The notes under the pieces: generated by a model
Database searches by the model: none
What the model saw: the letters and a program-made list of their open reading frames with translations, nothing else
Told to the model about the DNA's origin: nothing
Source: JAFDZO01 sp038225955
GTDB lineage: Bacteria; Bacteroidota; Ignavibacteria; Tepidaquicellales; Tepidaquicellaceae
Direction: 5' to 3'
DNA: 21,255 bases
Assembly: GCA_038225955.1 (NCBI GenBank)
Contig: JBBRQV010000042.1
Coordinates: 1-21,255 of the forward strand
Program-made: the position numbers and the translations under genes
Part shown: positions 6,581-14,714 of the stretch, one piece after another
Numbering within the stretch: position 1 is the stretch's first letter
How the letters are laid out: each line of letters opens with the position of its first letter

Positions 6581-7960
6581 ATGGATGTAGAAATTCTTGC
6601 GCGGCTACAATTCGCTTTCACAATTTCTTTCCACTATATCTATCCTCCTTTGAGCATAGGTCTTGGCGTAACTATGGCAGTTATGGAAGGCCTTTATTTA
6701 AAAACTAATAATAAAGAGTACGAAATACTTACACGCTTCTGGATTAAAATTTTCGCGCTTATTTTCGGAATCGGCGTAGCAACCGGCATTGTAATGGAGT
6801 TTGAGTTCGGTACTAACTGGGCAGCATACTCGCGATATGTTGGCGATATCTTCGGCAGCGCATTGGCGGCAGAAGGGATTTTTGCATTCGCACTTGAGTC
6901 AGGCTTCCTCGGAGTATTAATCTTCGGATGGAATAAAGTTAGCAAGAAGGTTCACTTTTTTTCAACAGTGATGGTTGCGCTCGGTTCGATTTTTTCTGCG
7001 ATATGGATTGTAGTTGCAAACTCATGGCAGCAGACTCCCGCCGGATTTCATATTGTAGGCGAAGGACTTCACGTCCGCGCCGAGATAACTGATTTCTGGG
7101 CAATGGTTTTCAATCCGTCTTCGATGGATAGACTATCACATACAATTATAGGCGCATTCCTTGCCGGCTCGTTTTTAGTAATGAGCGTTCACGCATACTA
7201 TATATATAGAAATAAATTTGTAGAGATTTCGAAGAAGGGATTTAAAGTCGCGCTTGTTATTGCATGCCTTGCTTCCGTTGCGCAGCTTGTTACCGGCAGC
7301 CGCTCGGCAGATGGTGTTGCAGTAAATCAACCTGCTAAACTTGCTACGATGGAAGGACACTTTGATAATGGCAAAGCAGATTTATATTTCTTCGGATGGG
7401 TTGATAAAAATGAGAAGAAGACGCACGGACTTTCAATCCCCGGCGGACTTTCTTTTTTAGTTCATAATAATTTTGATGCTCCTATAAAGGGACTTAATTC
7501 TTTTCCTGAAAACGAAAAGCCTTCGATGACTAATTTTGTTTTCCAGACTTATCACTTAATGATTGGAATAGGAATTACACTCATCGGCTTATCTTTACTC
7601 GGAGTATTTTTATGGTGGCGGAAAAAATTGTTTAATTATAAATGGCTGATGCTAGTATATGCTTTCTCGGTATTACTCCCGCAGATTGCGAATCAAATGG
7701 GTTGGTACACTGCTGAAGTCGGCAGGCAGCCGTGGGTAGTTTATGGCTTGCTGCGAACATCTGATGCGCTATCAAAATCGGTAACCGCGGAGCATGTATG
7801 GTTCTCGCTGATATTGTTCACACTTGTCTATGCTTTACTCTTTGTGCTCTTCATTTATTTATTGAATAAAAAAATTCAGCATGGCTTTGATGATTTTAAG
7901 GAGCAGATACCGGAGTATTCGAAGAGGGATAATCCAATGATGAGCAAGGAGGATTTGTAG
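6581..7960 (+). CDS. cydA: Cytochrome bd quinol oxidase subunit I
   Basis: CydA binds haems b558, b595 and d in the inner membrane, oxidises quinol and reduces oxygen to water with high affinity. Key residues are present: axial haem ligands His18, His187 and Met373 (in NQMGWYTAEVGRQPW), the proton-path glutamates Glu98 and Glu106 (AAEGIFAFALES), and quinol-site Lys253 and Glu258 in QPAKLATMEGHF. At 459 residues it lacks the long C-terminal Q-loop insertion of the E. coli enzyme (522 residues), placing it in the short-Q-loop group found in Gram-positives and many other phyla. The start is the ATG at 6581; no strong Shine-Dalgarno is visible. cydB follows after a 154-bp gap that holds four hairpins. 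No small CydX-like gene is visible. Confidence 0.97.
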   Translation: MDVEILARLQFAFTISFHYIYPPLSIGLGVTMAVMEGLYLKTNNKEYEILTRFWIKIFALIFGIGVATGIVMEFEFGTNWAAYSRYVGDIFGSALAAEGIFAFALESGFLGVLIFGWNKVSKKVHFFSTVMVALGSIFSAIWIVVANSWQQTPAGFHIVGEGLHVRAEITDFWAMVFNPSSMDRLSHTIIGAFLAGSFLVMSVHAYYIYRNKFVEISKKGFKVALVIACLASVAQLVTGSRSADGVAVNQPAKLATMEGHFDNGKADLYFFGWVDKNEKKTHGLSIPGGLSFLVHNNFDAPIKGLNSFPENEKPSMTNFVFQTYHLMIGIGITLIGLSLLGVFLWWRKKLFNYKWLMLVYAFSVLLPQIANQMGWYTAEVGRQPWVVYGLLRTSDALSKSVTAEHVWFSLILFTLVYALLFVLFIYLLNKKIQHGFDDFKEQIPEYSKRDNPMMSKEDL

Positions 7961-7985
7961 AATTTAGTTATTAGTAATTTGTACT

Positions 7986-8097
7986 CCGTCCTAAACTCCG
8001 TTTGGGACGGAAATAGTAAGTGAAACTCTGTTTCACTTTTAATTATGCGAAACAGAGTTTCGCGCACCACTACCTTACCAAACAGAGTTTGGTAAGG
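7986..8097 (+). repeat. Four tandem 3-nt-loop hairpins between cydA and cydB, core AAAC-NNN-GTTT
   Basis: Hairpin 1 is 7986-8010 (11-bp stem with one G-T, loop TCC). Hairpin 2 is 8018-8038 (9-bp stem, loop TCT). Hairpin 3 is 8047-8063 (7-bp stem, loop AGA). Hairpin 4 is 8073-8097 (11-bp perfect stem, loop AGA). All have AAAC before and GTTT after the loop, but the outer stem bases differ while still pairing (CCGTCCT/GGGACGG, AAGTG/CACTT, GCG/CGC, CCTTACC/GGTAAGG). Hairpin 4 ends inside the AAGGAGA Shine-Dalgarno-like sequence before cydB. This looks like a REP/BIME-type cluster inside an operon. Confidence 0.85.
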
Positions 8098-8114
8098 AGA
8101 ACTTAAAAAGTAAT

Positions 8115-9149
8115 ATGGAAACAATTTTAGGAATAGATTTACCTACATGCTGGTATCTTGTAATCGGTGCTGTGTTTACCGGCTACACAATACTTGACGG
8201 CTTCGATTTGGGGGCGGGAGCAGTGCATTTGTTCTTTAATAAAGAAGAGAGCAGACGCATTGCGCTGAATGCCATCGGTCCCGTTTGGGACGGCAATGAA
8301 GTATGGCTTGTTATCGGCGGGGGAGCACTGTTCGCGGGATTTCCCGAGGTGTATGCTTCGCTTTTCTCGGCGTTCTATATTCCGTTCATGCTGTTTTTAG
8401 TCGGATTAATTTTCAGAGCTATTTCAATCGAGTTCCGCAGCAAAGAAAAAATGAAATGGTGGAGAAATCTATGGGATAGAAGCTACAGCATAGCGAGTAT
8501 TACAATTACTCTACTGCTTGGAATTTTGCTCGGCAATATTATTCAGGGAATAAAAATCGGTGAGGGCTTTGTTTATCAGGGGACGTTTTTTGATTTGCTT
8601 AATCCTTATGCATTAGTTGTAGGTGTTACAACGCTTTCATTATTTATGATGCATGGATGTATTTATCTTGTGATGAAAACCGAAAACAGGTTGTACGCCA
8701 AGCTTACCGTAATGGTAAAGAATACAACGAATGGCTTTATAGTTTTGTATTTAATTCTTACCGGATATACATTGTATCACGTCCCATACATGGCGAAAAA
8801 ATTTCAAGATGTGCCTGAGCTTTATGCAGTACCGGTGCTGACAATTGCCTGTGTCTTCGGATTAAAAATGTTGGTCAAGAACAGAAAATATTTTAAGGCA
8901 TTTATTCTTTCGTCGCTGACTGCAATGTTATTATTAATTACGGTTGCATTGAATTTGTATCCGAACGTTTTGATTTCTACAATTAACCCTGCCTATACAA
9001 TAAATGTTTACAATGGGGCATCCTCTGCAGCATCGTTAAAAATTATGCTTATCATAGCGGCGATTGGAGTACCGATTGTTGCAGTATATACTACGTTTGT
9101 ATTCTGGACTTTCAGAGGAAAAGTTAAGATGGATGAGACGAGTTATTAA
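8115..9149 (+). CDS. cydB: Cytochrome bd quinol oxidase subunit II
   Basis: CydB is the membrane partner of CydA and is needed for oxidase assembly and proton delivery. The 344-residue length is normal. Conserved blocks are YTILDGFDLGAGAVHLFF near the N-terminus, NAIGPVWDGNEVWLVIGGGALFAGFPEVYA, and FYIPFMLFLVGLIFRAISIEFR; the Trp-Asp pair in PVWDGNEVW is a hallmark of the family. Eight or nine hydrophobic helices can be traced. The ATG at 8115 is preceded by AAGGAGA, but 14 nt away and partly buried in hairpin 4, so hairpin folding could lower initiation. Genes for the CydCD exporter are not in the window. A methyltransferase gene starts 8 bp after the stop. Confidence 0.97.
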   Translation: METILGIDLPTCWYLVIGAVFTGYTILDGFDLGAGAVHLFFNKEESRRIALNAIGPVWDGNEVWLVIGGGALFAGFPEVYASLFSAFYIPFMLFLVGLIFRAISIEFRSKEKMKWWRNLWDRSYSIASITITLLLGILLGNIIQGIKIGEGFVYQGTFFDLLNPYALVVGVTTLSLFMMHGCIYLVMKTENRLYAKLTVMVKNTTNGFIVLYLILTGYTLYHVPYMAKKFQDVPELYAVPVLTIACVFGLKMLVKNRKYFKAFILSSLTAMLLLITVALNLYPNVLISTINPAYTINVYNGASSAASLKIMLIIAAIGVPIVAVYTTFVFWTFRGKVKMDETSY

Positions 9150-9157
9150 TAAAAATT

Positions 9158-9883
9158 ATGACTGTAAAAGAACATTACGATAATCACTTAGGGAATTTCT
9201 ACAGCTGGATGCTAGGTGATTTTGACTTGAACGAAGAAAGTATGCGTGAATTCTTCGCTGCGCATGGAATTGCGTCACAGACGAATCAAACAGCGTTGGA
9301 TTTAGGCTGTGGAAACGGAATACAATCCGTTGCGCTTGCAAAGCTCGGCTACAATGTAAAAGCAGTGGATTTTAACACACAGCTTCTTGATGAATTAAAC
9401 TCGCACAAAAAAGATTATGATATAGAAATTATAAATTCCGATATATTAAATTATCTGAACTCGGCTAATAAAAATTTTTCTTTAATAACCTGCATGGGTG
9501 ATACAATTACTCATCTTGAAAGCAGGGAACAGATAAAAGAATTTGTAAAATTATGCTATGATAATCTTCAATCGGATGGAAAATTAATTTTATCTTTCAG
9601 AGATTATTCGAATGAATTAAAAGGAGATGCAAGATTTATTCCGGTGAAATCTGATGAGAATAAAATACTGACCTGCTTCCTTGAGTACTCCGAAGATTAT
9701 GTAAGAGTTACGGATTTATTCCATGAGAGAATAAATGGTAACTGGATGCAATTTGTAAGTTCGTATAATAAAGTCAGGATTTTACCTGAAGAAATTGAAA
9801 TGTATCTGAAAGAAAGCGGATTTGAAATCGAATCTAATGAAGTAATTAACAGAATGATCCATTTAATTTTAATAAAAAACTAA
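9158..9883 (+). CDS. Class I SAM-dependent methyltransferase
   Basis: The cytoplasmic 241-residue enzyme has a Rossmann-fold methyltransferase core. Motif I is LDLGCGNGI (47-55), the acidic residue ending strand 2 is Asp71 in VKAVDFN, and NSDILNY near 94-100 carries the adenine-contact Asp. LITCMGDTITHLES and the SDGKLILSFRDY block follow as post-motif strands. The N-terminal MTVKEHYDNHLGNFYSWMLGDF is the cap often seen in small-molecule methyltransferases. The substrate cannot be read from the sequence. The start is 8 bp after cydB and the next gene begins 11 bp after the stop, so it is probably cotranscribed with cydAB, although a functional link with the oxidase is not established. Confidence 0.88.
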   Translation: MTVKEHYDNHLGNFYSWMLGDFDLNEESMREFFAAHGIASQTNQTALDLGCGNGIQSVALAKLGYNVKAVDFNTQLLDELNSHKKDYDIEIINSDILNYLNSANKNFSLITCMGDTITHLESREQIKEFVKLCYDNLQSDGKLILSFRDYSNELKGDARFIPVKSDENKILTCFLEYSEDYVRVTDLFHERINGNWMQFVSSYNKVRILPEEIEMYLKESGFEIESNEVINRMIHLILIKN

Positions 9884-9894
9884 TTTAATATTTT

Positions 9895-10755
9895 ATGAAG
9901 AAAATTTTTTTAATTTTATTTTTGCTGAGTTCGGTTCAGCTTTTAAAATCACAAAATGTTATGTCAGACCAAACAGTGTTTGAAAATTTTGTGTTGGGAA
10001 TTAATTCTCATGATGCCAATGTACTATACAATTATATGAGCGATGACCATATCTTCACTGATGCTACAGGTCTTCACTTTGATGGTAAAGAGAAAGTTAA
10101 GGCAGGGTGGGAAGCGTATTTTAAAATGTTTCCTGATTACCAAATCGTTATAAATAGTTTTAATGATAAAGCAACGGTATTCCTTGCTGAAGGAACTGCT
10201 GAAGCTACGTACGGCGGAGTTAAGAACGTATCGGGTGATAATCATTTTAAAATACAAGCTGCATGGAAGGCTGTAATTGAGAACGGCAAAGTAAAAGAAT
10301 GGCAGGTATTCTCCGATACAAAACCCGCCTATGATATTATAAGTAAGTATTTTGAAACAACTTCTAATAACGATGATAAAGTTCTTGGCTTTGGCGGAGT
10401 ATTTTTAAAATCAAAAGATGCGAAGGCATTAGGTGAGTGGTACAATAAACATCTCGGTACAAAGTTCGGAAAAGATTCGTATATCAGTTTCGAGTGGAGC
10501 GAAAGAGGAAATGCAAACTCAAAAGCTACTACTACGTTCGGGCTTTTCTCTGAGAAAACAAAATATTTTAACCCAAGCACAAAAGATTTTATGATGAACT
10601 TCAGAGTGAAGGATTTACATAAGATTCTTGATAGACTGAAGGCAGAAGGAGTTACATTAGCAGGAGAACCTCAGGATTCTGATTACGGTAATTTCGGATG
10701 GATAATGGATATTGACGGAAATAAAATTGAGCTATGGGAACCGAAGGGTGAATAA
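9895..10755 (+). CDS. Exported SnoaL-like (NTF2-fold) plus VOC/glyoxalase-like two-domain protein
   Basis: A signal peptide (hydrophobic 4-17, likely cleaved near 18-20) sends this 286-residue protein to the periplasm. Residues about 25-145 are an NTF2-fold ester-cyclase/SnoaL-like domain, with FENFVLGINSHDANVLYNYM, GKEKVKAGWEAYFKMFPDY and a closing AAWKAVIENGKVKEWQVFSD. Residues about 163-284 form a VOC domain: GFGGVFLKSKDAKALGEWYNKHLG, MMNFRVKDLHKILDRLKAEGV and the C-terminal DIDGNKIELWEP, whose Glu is the usual metal ligand. The first VOC strand lacks the common His (GGVFL), so metal binding is doubtful. Both folds bind small molecules, but no substrate is implied. The next gene overlaps its stop. 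Confidence 0.85.
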   Translation: MKKIFLILFLLSSVQLLKSQNVMSDQTVFENFVLGINSHDANVLYNYMSDDHIFTDATGLHFDGKEKVKAGWEAYFKMFPDYQIVINSFNDKATVFLAEGTAEATYGGVKNVSGDNHFKIQAAWKAVIENGKVKEWQVFSDTKPAYDIISKYFETTSNNDDKVLGFGGVFLKSKDAKALGEWYNKHLGTKFGKDSYISFEWSERGNANSKATTTFGLFSEKTKYFNPSTKDFMMNFRVKDLHKILDRLKAEGVTLAGEPQDSDYGNFGWIMDIDGNKIELWEPKGE

Positions 10756-11248
10756 TCTTTATAAATATTTAGTTTTCTTAGGAGTGCTTTTTTCTTCCTG
10801 TGGTTTGGATAATAAACCTCTGGAGGCTAAGAAAAAATATTGTGATATTAATAAAATTGATTTAATGATTCAAGAAATATTAAATGTACAAGAAGTCTAT
10901 TGTGATATAGATAAGGGGAAACCAACTTATCTTATGGCGGATAAAATTATAAAAAGAGGGAAAACCTTTTCTGGATTTGATTCTTCAATTATAAAATCTG
11001 AGTATGAAAATTTTATAGAAAGAGAGGATGTAAATAAGATTTTTTTCTCTGATTTAACAATGAATGAAGACACTACTATAATTAAATTGAAAGTCGGCTA
11101 TATGGCAAATTATAAGAATCCAGTTAATGTTAACCCTTCAGGCAGAATAAGTCACTTTCCCACAAAAGAAACTGAGTTTCATTTTTTATTTGATAATGTA
11201 AATTGTAAATGGATTACCAAATATGTGAATTCTGAATTCCCATATTAG
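10748..11248 (+). CDS. Putative lipoprotein of unknown function
   Basis: The chosen start is GTG at 10748, which overlaps the preceding stop by 8 nt and gives 166 residues. It leaves a compact lipoprotein signal: NNLYKY, hydrophobic LVFLGVL, then lipobox LFSSC with Cys18. A TTG at 10712 would add 12 residues and is less likely. The mature part is charged and mixed alpha/beta. It contains KKYCDINKIDLMIQEIL and a second VYCDIDKGK (two CDI motifs about 20 residues apart), and a C-terminal FHFLFDNVNCKWITKYVNSEFP resembling the end of small NTF2-like or DUF-type lipoproteins. I do not recognise the family. The overlap suggests coupling to the SnoaL/VOC gene. The convergent pterin synthase gene ends 12 bp away. 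Confidence 0.75.
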   Translation: MNNLYKYLVFLGVLFSSCGLDNKPLEAKKKYCDINKIDLMIQEILNVQEVYCDIDKGKPTYLMADKIIKRGKTFSGFDSSIIKSEYENFIEREDVNKIFFSDLTMNEDTTIIKLKVGYMANYKNPVNVNPSGRISHFPTKETEFHFLFDNVNCKWITKYVNSEFPY

Positions 11249-11260
11249 AGGACTAAAAAT

Positions 11261-11668
11261 TCATCCCCTATACTCAACCCAGTTCTTTTCTGTTTCGTAA
11301 AGTTTTATTGAGTAAAGTTTTGCAATGGGGGATTCTTCTTCTATTCTTGGTTTTAAAATCTTCCAGAAGACCTCTACCATATTTTCTGTTGTGGGAATAA
11401 TTCCTTTGAACATTTCCAAATCATTCAGATTTTTATGGTCAACTTTATCGGCAACTTCTTCGAGCATAATTTTTTTCAAAACTTTTAAGTCCATCAGGTA
11501 ACCGCTGTCTTTATCGGGTTCGCCTGTGAGAGTTACTTCGATATAATAGTTATGCCCATGGAAGTTATTACACTTGCCGAAGATTTCGAGATTTTTTTCG
11601 TCTGAAAAATTTGGATTTTCAAGCTTATGTGATGAGGAGAAGTGTTCTTTGCGTGTTATGTATACCAT
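11261..11668 (-). CDS. queD: 6-pyruvoyl/6-carboxytetrahydropterin synthase family (QueD-like)
   Basis: Enzymes of this fold convert dihydroneopterin triphosphate to 6-carboxytetrahydropterin (queuosine/7-deazapurine route) or 6-pyruvoyl tetrahydropterin. The 135-residue protein has the full active site: zinc ligands His14 (SSSHKL), His37 and His39 (NFHGHNYY), catalytic Cys33 (GKCNNF), Asp77-His78 (VDHKNLND) and Glu125 (YETEKNW), plus PTTENMVEVFW. QueD is favoured because bacteria mostly use this family for queuosine, but no queC, queE, folE or queF is in the window, so the pathway is an inference. The ATG at 11668 has no evident Shine-Dalgarno. The gene stands alone, divergent from the efflux operon and convergent with the lipoprotein gene. 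Confidence 0.9.
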   Translation of the reverse strand: MVYITRKEHFSSSHKLENPNFSDEKNLEIFGKCNNFHGHNYYIEVTLTGEPDKDSGYLMDLKVLKKIMLEEVADKVDHKNLNDLEMFKGIIPTTENMVEVFWKILKPRIEEESPIAKLYSIKLYETEKNWVEYRG

Positions 11669-11703
11669 ATTGATTATTTTGTAATAGAAATCTATGATTG
11701 TGC

Positions 11704-11751
11704 TACGAAGGAGGACATTCGTAACGAGAACGGTGTGTAAATAAACCGTTC
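11704..11751 (+). repeat. Two-hairpin intergenic element (copy 2) with TGTAAATA loop
   Basis: TACGAA (11704-11709) pairs with TTCGTA (11718-11723). Then GAACGGT (11728-11734) pairs perfectly with ACCGTTC (11745-11751) around GTGTAAATAA, followed by TTTATTATT. The shared blocks TACGAAG, CGTAACGAGA and TGTAAATAA match copy 1 at 4673, but the second stem has different bases that still pair. It lies between the divergent queD-like and tolC-like genes, so it is unlikely to be simply a terminator for either. Confidence 0.7.
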
Positions 11752-11959
11752 TTTATTATTATTTAATAATATTGGAATATATTCATAAAATTAAAATTCA
11801 ATAAAATTGGTTTATTATTTAAAACTCATGAAACCTTATGCATCTCAATACTGTCTCACATAAAAGAGCTATGAACATATTTTTTACATATAACTCTTGA
11901 TTGAAACTATTTATATTCAAATACGTTAAATTTCATAACCTTAATCCCATCTTTAAGTA

Positions 11960-13315
11960 ATGCAAATTAAGAAAAGATCTATTCACATTATCGCATCCGT
12001 TCTATTTTTATGTTCTGGAAGTACTTTTGCGCAGGATTCTCTTGGACTAAAACAGGCAATTAATATTGCCTTCGAGAGAAGCAATTCTGTAACAACTCTG
12101 CAAAACACTTACGAGAACCAAAAGTACACAATAGACAATGCGAAAGGCTCATTATTCCCAACTTTGTCTTTATCTGGCGGTTATAATAGAAATATTTCAT
12201 CTACGAAAGGCGGTGGAGTAGTTATTCAAAATGGAGTTCCTATAGAAGTACCGGCTTCAACATCCGGGACAAGCACTTTTTCATTGGGGCTTAACTCCAA
12301 TGTGACATTGTATAACGGCTTTGCAAATACACGAAATGTCGATTTGCAGGAAGCAAATTTGACTTCAATTGTATACAATCTTGAGAAAACAAAGACTGCA
12401 ATAATGTTAACTGTCACTTCATCGTACATTGATATATTAAAGAAGCAAAAAATTGTAATTGTAAATCAGGATAACCTACAGGTTTCTCTTGACCAGTTAA
12501 CCAGTGTAAAAGCATACATGGAAGTCGGGAAGAAAACTTTGAGTGATGTTTATAAACAGGATGTGCTTGTAAGTCAGAATGAATTTAAGCTTGAATCTTC
12601 TAAGAATGATGTAAATAAATCGAAGGTAGATTTACTTTTTGCAATGAATGATGATATTAATCGCGTGTATAATATAAGACAGAATGATATTAACACGAAT
12701 TATACCGTAAACGATTTGAGAGCTATTGTAGATAAGACTGCAAATATTAATGAACTTGTTAACAGGGCAAAATTAAACCGTGCTGAATACAAATCTGCAA
12801 TGCAGGATATTGAAATAAATGAAATCACATTAGATATTGCAAAAAAGAATTTGTATTTTCCTACAATTTCAGGAACAGCTAATTATAACTGGAGTGGAAA
12901 TGCAATAAATGCTATCGATAATAATAAAGTATTAAGTCTTGGCATAAATCTCAATTATCCAATTTTTCAGGGATACAGTTCTAAAGTCAGAGAGCAAATC
13001 GCAGAGGTAAATATAAAGCAGAAGAGAGAAGATGTAAATCAATTGGTTCAGCAAATTACATCAGATGTAAAGAAAGCGCATTATGATTTAGAGACGGCGT
13101 TTAAGCAATACGAAATTCTGGAGAGAAGTCTTGTATCTGCGCAGCAGGATGCACTACTATCACAGGAAAGTTATAAAGTAGGACTTAACACATTGCTTGA
13201 TGTTCAGACTGCGCAAAATAATTTAAACAGCATTCTGGTAAGCAGAATAACTGCCTTATATGACTTCATCACTGCTAAGGCAAGATTAGATTATTACACA
13301 GGTGATTTAAAATAA
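11960..13315 (+). CDS. TolC-family outer-membrane efflux protein
   Basis: This is the outer-membrane channel of a tripartite exporter. The signal peptide is MQIKKRSIHIIASVLFLCSG with likely cleavage after TFA (residue 24). The mature 427 residues show the two-fold TolC repeat: LKQAINIAFERSNSVTTLQNTYENQK, beta strands LFPTLSLSGGYNRN, long helices with SYIDILKKQKIVIVNQDNL, then a second half with LNRAEYKSAMQDIEINEITLDIAKKNLYFPTISGTANYNW, LGINLNYPIFQGYSSKVR and LVQQITSDVKKAHYDLETA. The end, SYKVGLNTLLDVQTAQNNLNSI, is a typical TolC motif. It is the first gene of the efflux operon; the adaptor gene starts 31 bp later. Its promoter lies in the 290-bp gap upstream. Confidence 0.93.
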   Translation: MQIKKRSIHIIASVLFLCSGSTFAQDSLGLKQAINIAFERSNSVTTLQNTYENQKYTIDNAKGSLFPTLSLSGGYNRNISSTKGGGVVIQNGVPIEVPASTSGTSTFSLGLNSNVTLYNGFANTRNVDLQEANLTSIVYNLEKTKTAIMLTVTSSYIDILKKQKIVIVNQDNLQVSLDQLTSVKAYMEVGKKTLSDVYKQDVLVSQNEFKLESSKNDVNKSKVDLLFAMNDDINRVYNIRQNDINTNYTVNDLRAIVDKTANINELVNRAKLNRAEYKSAMQDIEINEITLDIAKKNLYFPTISGTANYNWSGNAINAIDNNKVLSLGINLNYPIFQGYSSKVREQIAEVNIKQKREDVNQLVQQITSDVKKAHYDLETAFKQYEILERSLVSAQQDALLSQESYKVGLNTLLDVQTAQNNLNSILVSRITALYDFITAKARLDYYTGDLK

Positions 13316-13346
13316 TTATAAACAAACAAATTAATTAATACGGAAT

Positions 13347-14672
13347 ATGTCAGAAGCAAATCCACAAGTAAAGCCGGTACCGGTAGTTAAAAAGAAGAAG
13401 AGCAAGAAGAAGAAATTTATCGTCTTCGGCATTATTTTCTTGGTAATAATTATTGTGATAGCAGTTGTAGCATCCAGTAAAAAAGAAAAACTGACGGATG
13501 TACAAACTGAGAAGGTAAAGAAACATAATATTACTCAGGTTGTAACGGCTACAGGAAAAATTCAGGCAGAAACAAAAATTATAATCAGCTCTGAAATCAG
13601 CGGTGAAATCGTTTCTCTTCCTTTTAAAGAAGGTGAAGAAGTAAAGAAGGGCGACTTGGTCGTAAAGATTAAGCAGGATGCATATGCCCCGCAGATTCAG
13701 GAGCAAAATGCTCAGGTGAACGTTGCTGAAAGCAATATGAAAATTAATGAAGTTGGAGTTCAAAAGACAAAACTTGAATACGATAGGATACAGGAGCTTC
13801 AGAAAAAAGGATTAGCTTCCACTGCAGATTTGGATAATGCAAGACTAAGCTATGAGCAATCACTTGCGCAATTGAATAATAATAGGGCAAGCATAAATCT
13901 TTCAAGGACAGGACTTGCAAAGATTAAATATGATATATCGAAGACTACTTTATATGCTCCGATGAGCGGAACTGTAACGCAGCTAAATAATGAGGTCGGT
14001 GAAAAAGTTTTAGGAACAAGTTATAATCAGGGAACAGGAATTATGACTATATCTGACTTAGCTTCAATGGAATGCCAGATAGATGTAAGTGAAACTGACG
14101 TAACTTTGATTAACATCGGTGATACTGCAAGAGTGCAGGTTGATGCATTCCCTAACAGAACCTTTGTTGGATACGTTTATGAAATTGCAAACACTGCAAC
14201 AAGTAAAGGAACAGGAACTCAGGAAGAAGTTGTAAACTTCCTTGTAAAAGTAAGGATAATTGATAAAGATAATGAGCTTCGTCCGGGAATGAGCTGTACA
14301 GTTGACGTTGAAGTGCAAAAGAAAAATAATGTTATTGCAGTACCAATACAGAGCATTACAGTAAGAGAAGACCTGAACATGAACAATAATCAAATGGACC
14401 AGGATAATGCAAATCTTCAAAGAAAAACCGATGACAAAAAAGGAAAGAAGAACAAACCTCAGGAAATAGTTTTTGTAATCGAGAACGGTGTTGCAAAAAA
14501 GAAAAATATTAAGACAGGTATCAGCGATGATACATATATCGAAATAACTGAAGGGCTTGATGAAAATGTTGAAGTTGTGAAAGGCAGTTATAAAGCAATC
14601 ACAAAGGATTTAGATGATAATTCCAAAGTGAAAGTAGATAATGAAGTTAAAATGAAAAAGAAAGACGAATAA
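13347..14672 (+). CDS. MacA/HlyD-like periplasmic adaptor subunit
   Basis: The adaptor joins the inner-membrane permease to the TolC channel. Its Lys-rich cytoplasmic tail (15-23) precedes an uncleaved membrane anchor (24-42). Next come the first barrel strand and lipoyl half-motif, GEIVSLPFKEGEEVKKGDLVVKI (86-108), a helical hairpin (about 113-195), the second lipoyl half TTLYAPMSGTVTQLNNEVGEKV (200-221), a beta-barrel (about 240-322) and the membrane-proximal domain (from about 328). Residues about 343-372 are an Asn/Gln/Lys-rich, low-complexity insertion (NMNNNQMDQDN, then KKGKKNK) inside the membrane-proximal domain, which is unusual. The C-terminus is also Lys-rich. Position between tolC and the ATPase gene fits a MacAB-type system. 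Confidence 0.92.
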   Translation: MSEANPQVKPVPVVKKKKSKKKKFIVFGIIFLVIIIVIAVVASSKKEKLTDVQTEKVKKHNITQVVTATGKIQAETKIIISSEISGEIVSLPFKEGEEVKKGDLVVKIKQDAYAPQIQEQNAQVNVAESNMKINEVGVQKTKLEYDRIQELQKKGLASTADLDNARLSYEQSLAQLNNNRASINLSRTGLAKIKYDISKTTLYAPMSGTVTQLNNEVGEKVLGTSYNQGTGIMTISDLASMECQIDVSETDVTLINIGDTARVQVDAFPNRTFVGYVYEIANTATSKGTGTQEEVVNFLVKVRIIDKDNELRPGMSCTVDVEVQKKNNVIAVPIQSITVREDLNMNNNQMDQDNANLQRKTDDKKGKKNKPQEIVFVIENGVAKKKNIKTGISDDTYIEITEGLDENVEVVKGSYKAITKDLDDNSKVKVDNEVKMKKKDE

Positions 14673-14714
14673 GAAATAACGAATAGATGCATTTATAAAA
14701 TCTGCCAATTAAAA

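Noticed and set aside
6445..6708. Open frame of 87 codons on the plus strand before and into cydA
   Set aside because: It starts with TTG without a ribosome binding site, lies partly within the long inverted repeat, and overlaps the well-supported cydA start by 128 nt in another frame.
13350..14420. Long open frames antisense to the adaptor gene
   Set aside because: They are Cys/Phe/Tyr/Asn-rich products of reverse-reading Lys-rich codons, with no ribosome binding sites, opposite a clear adaptor gene.
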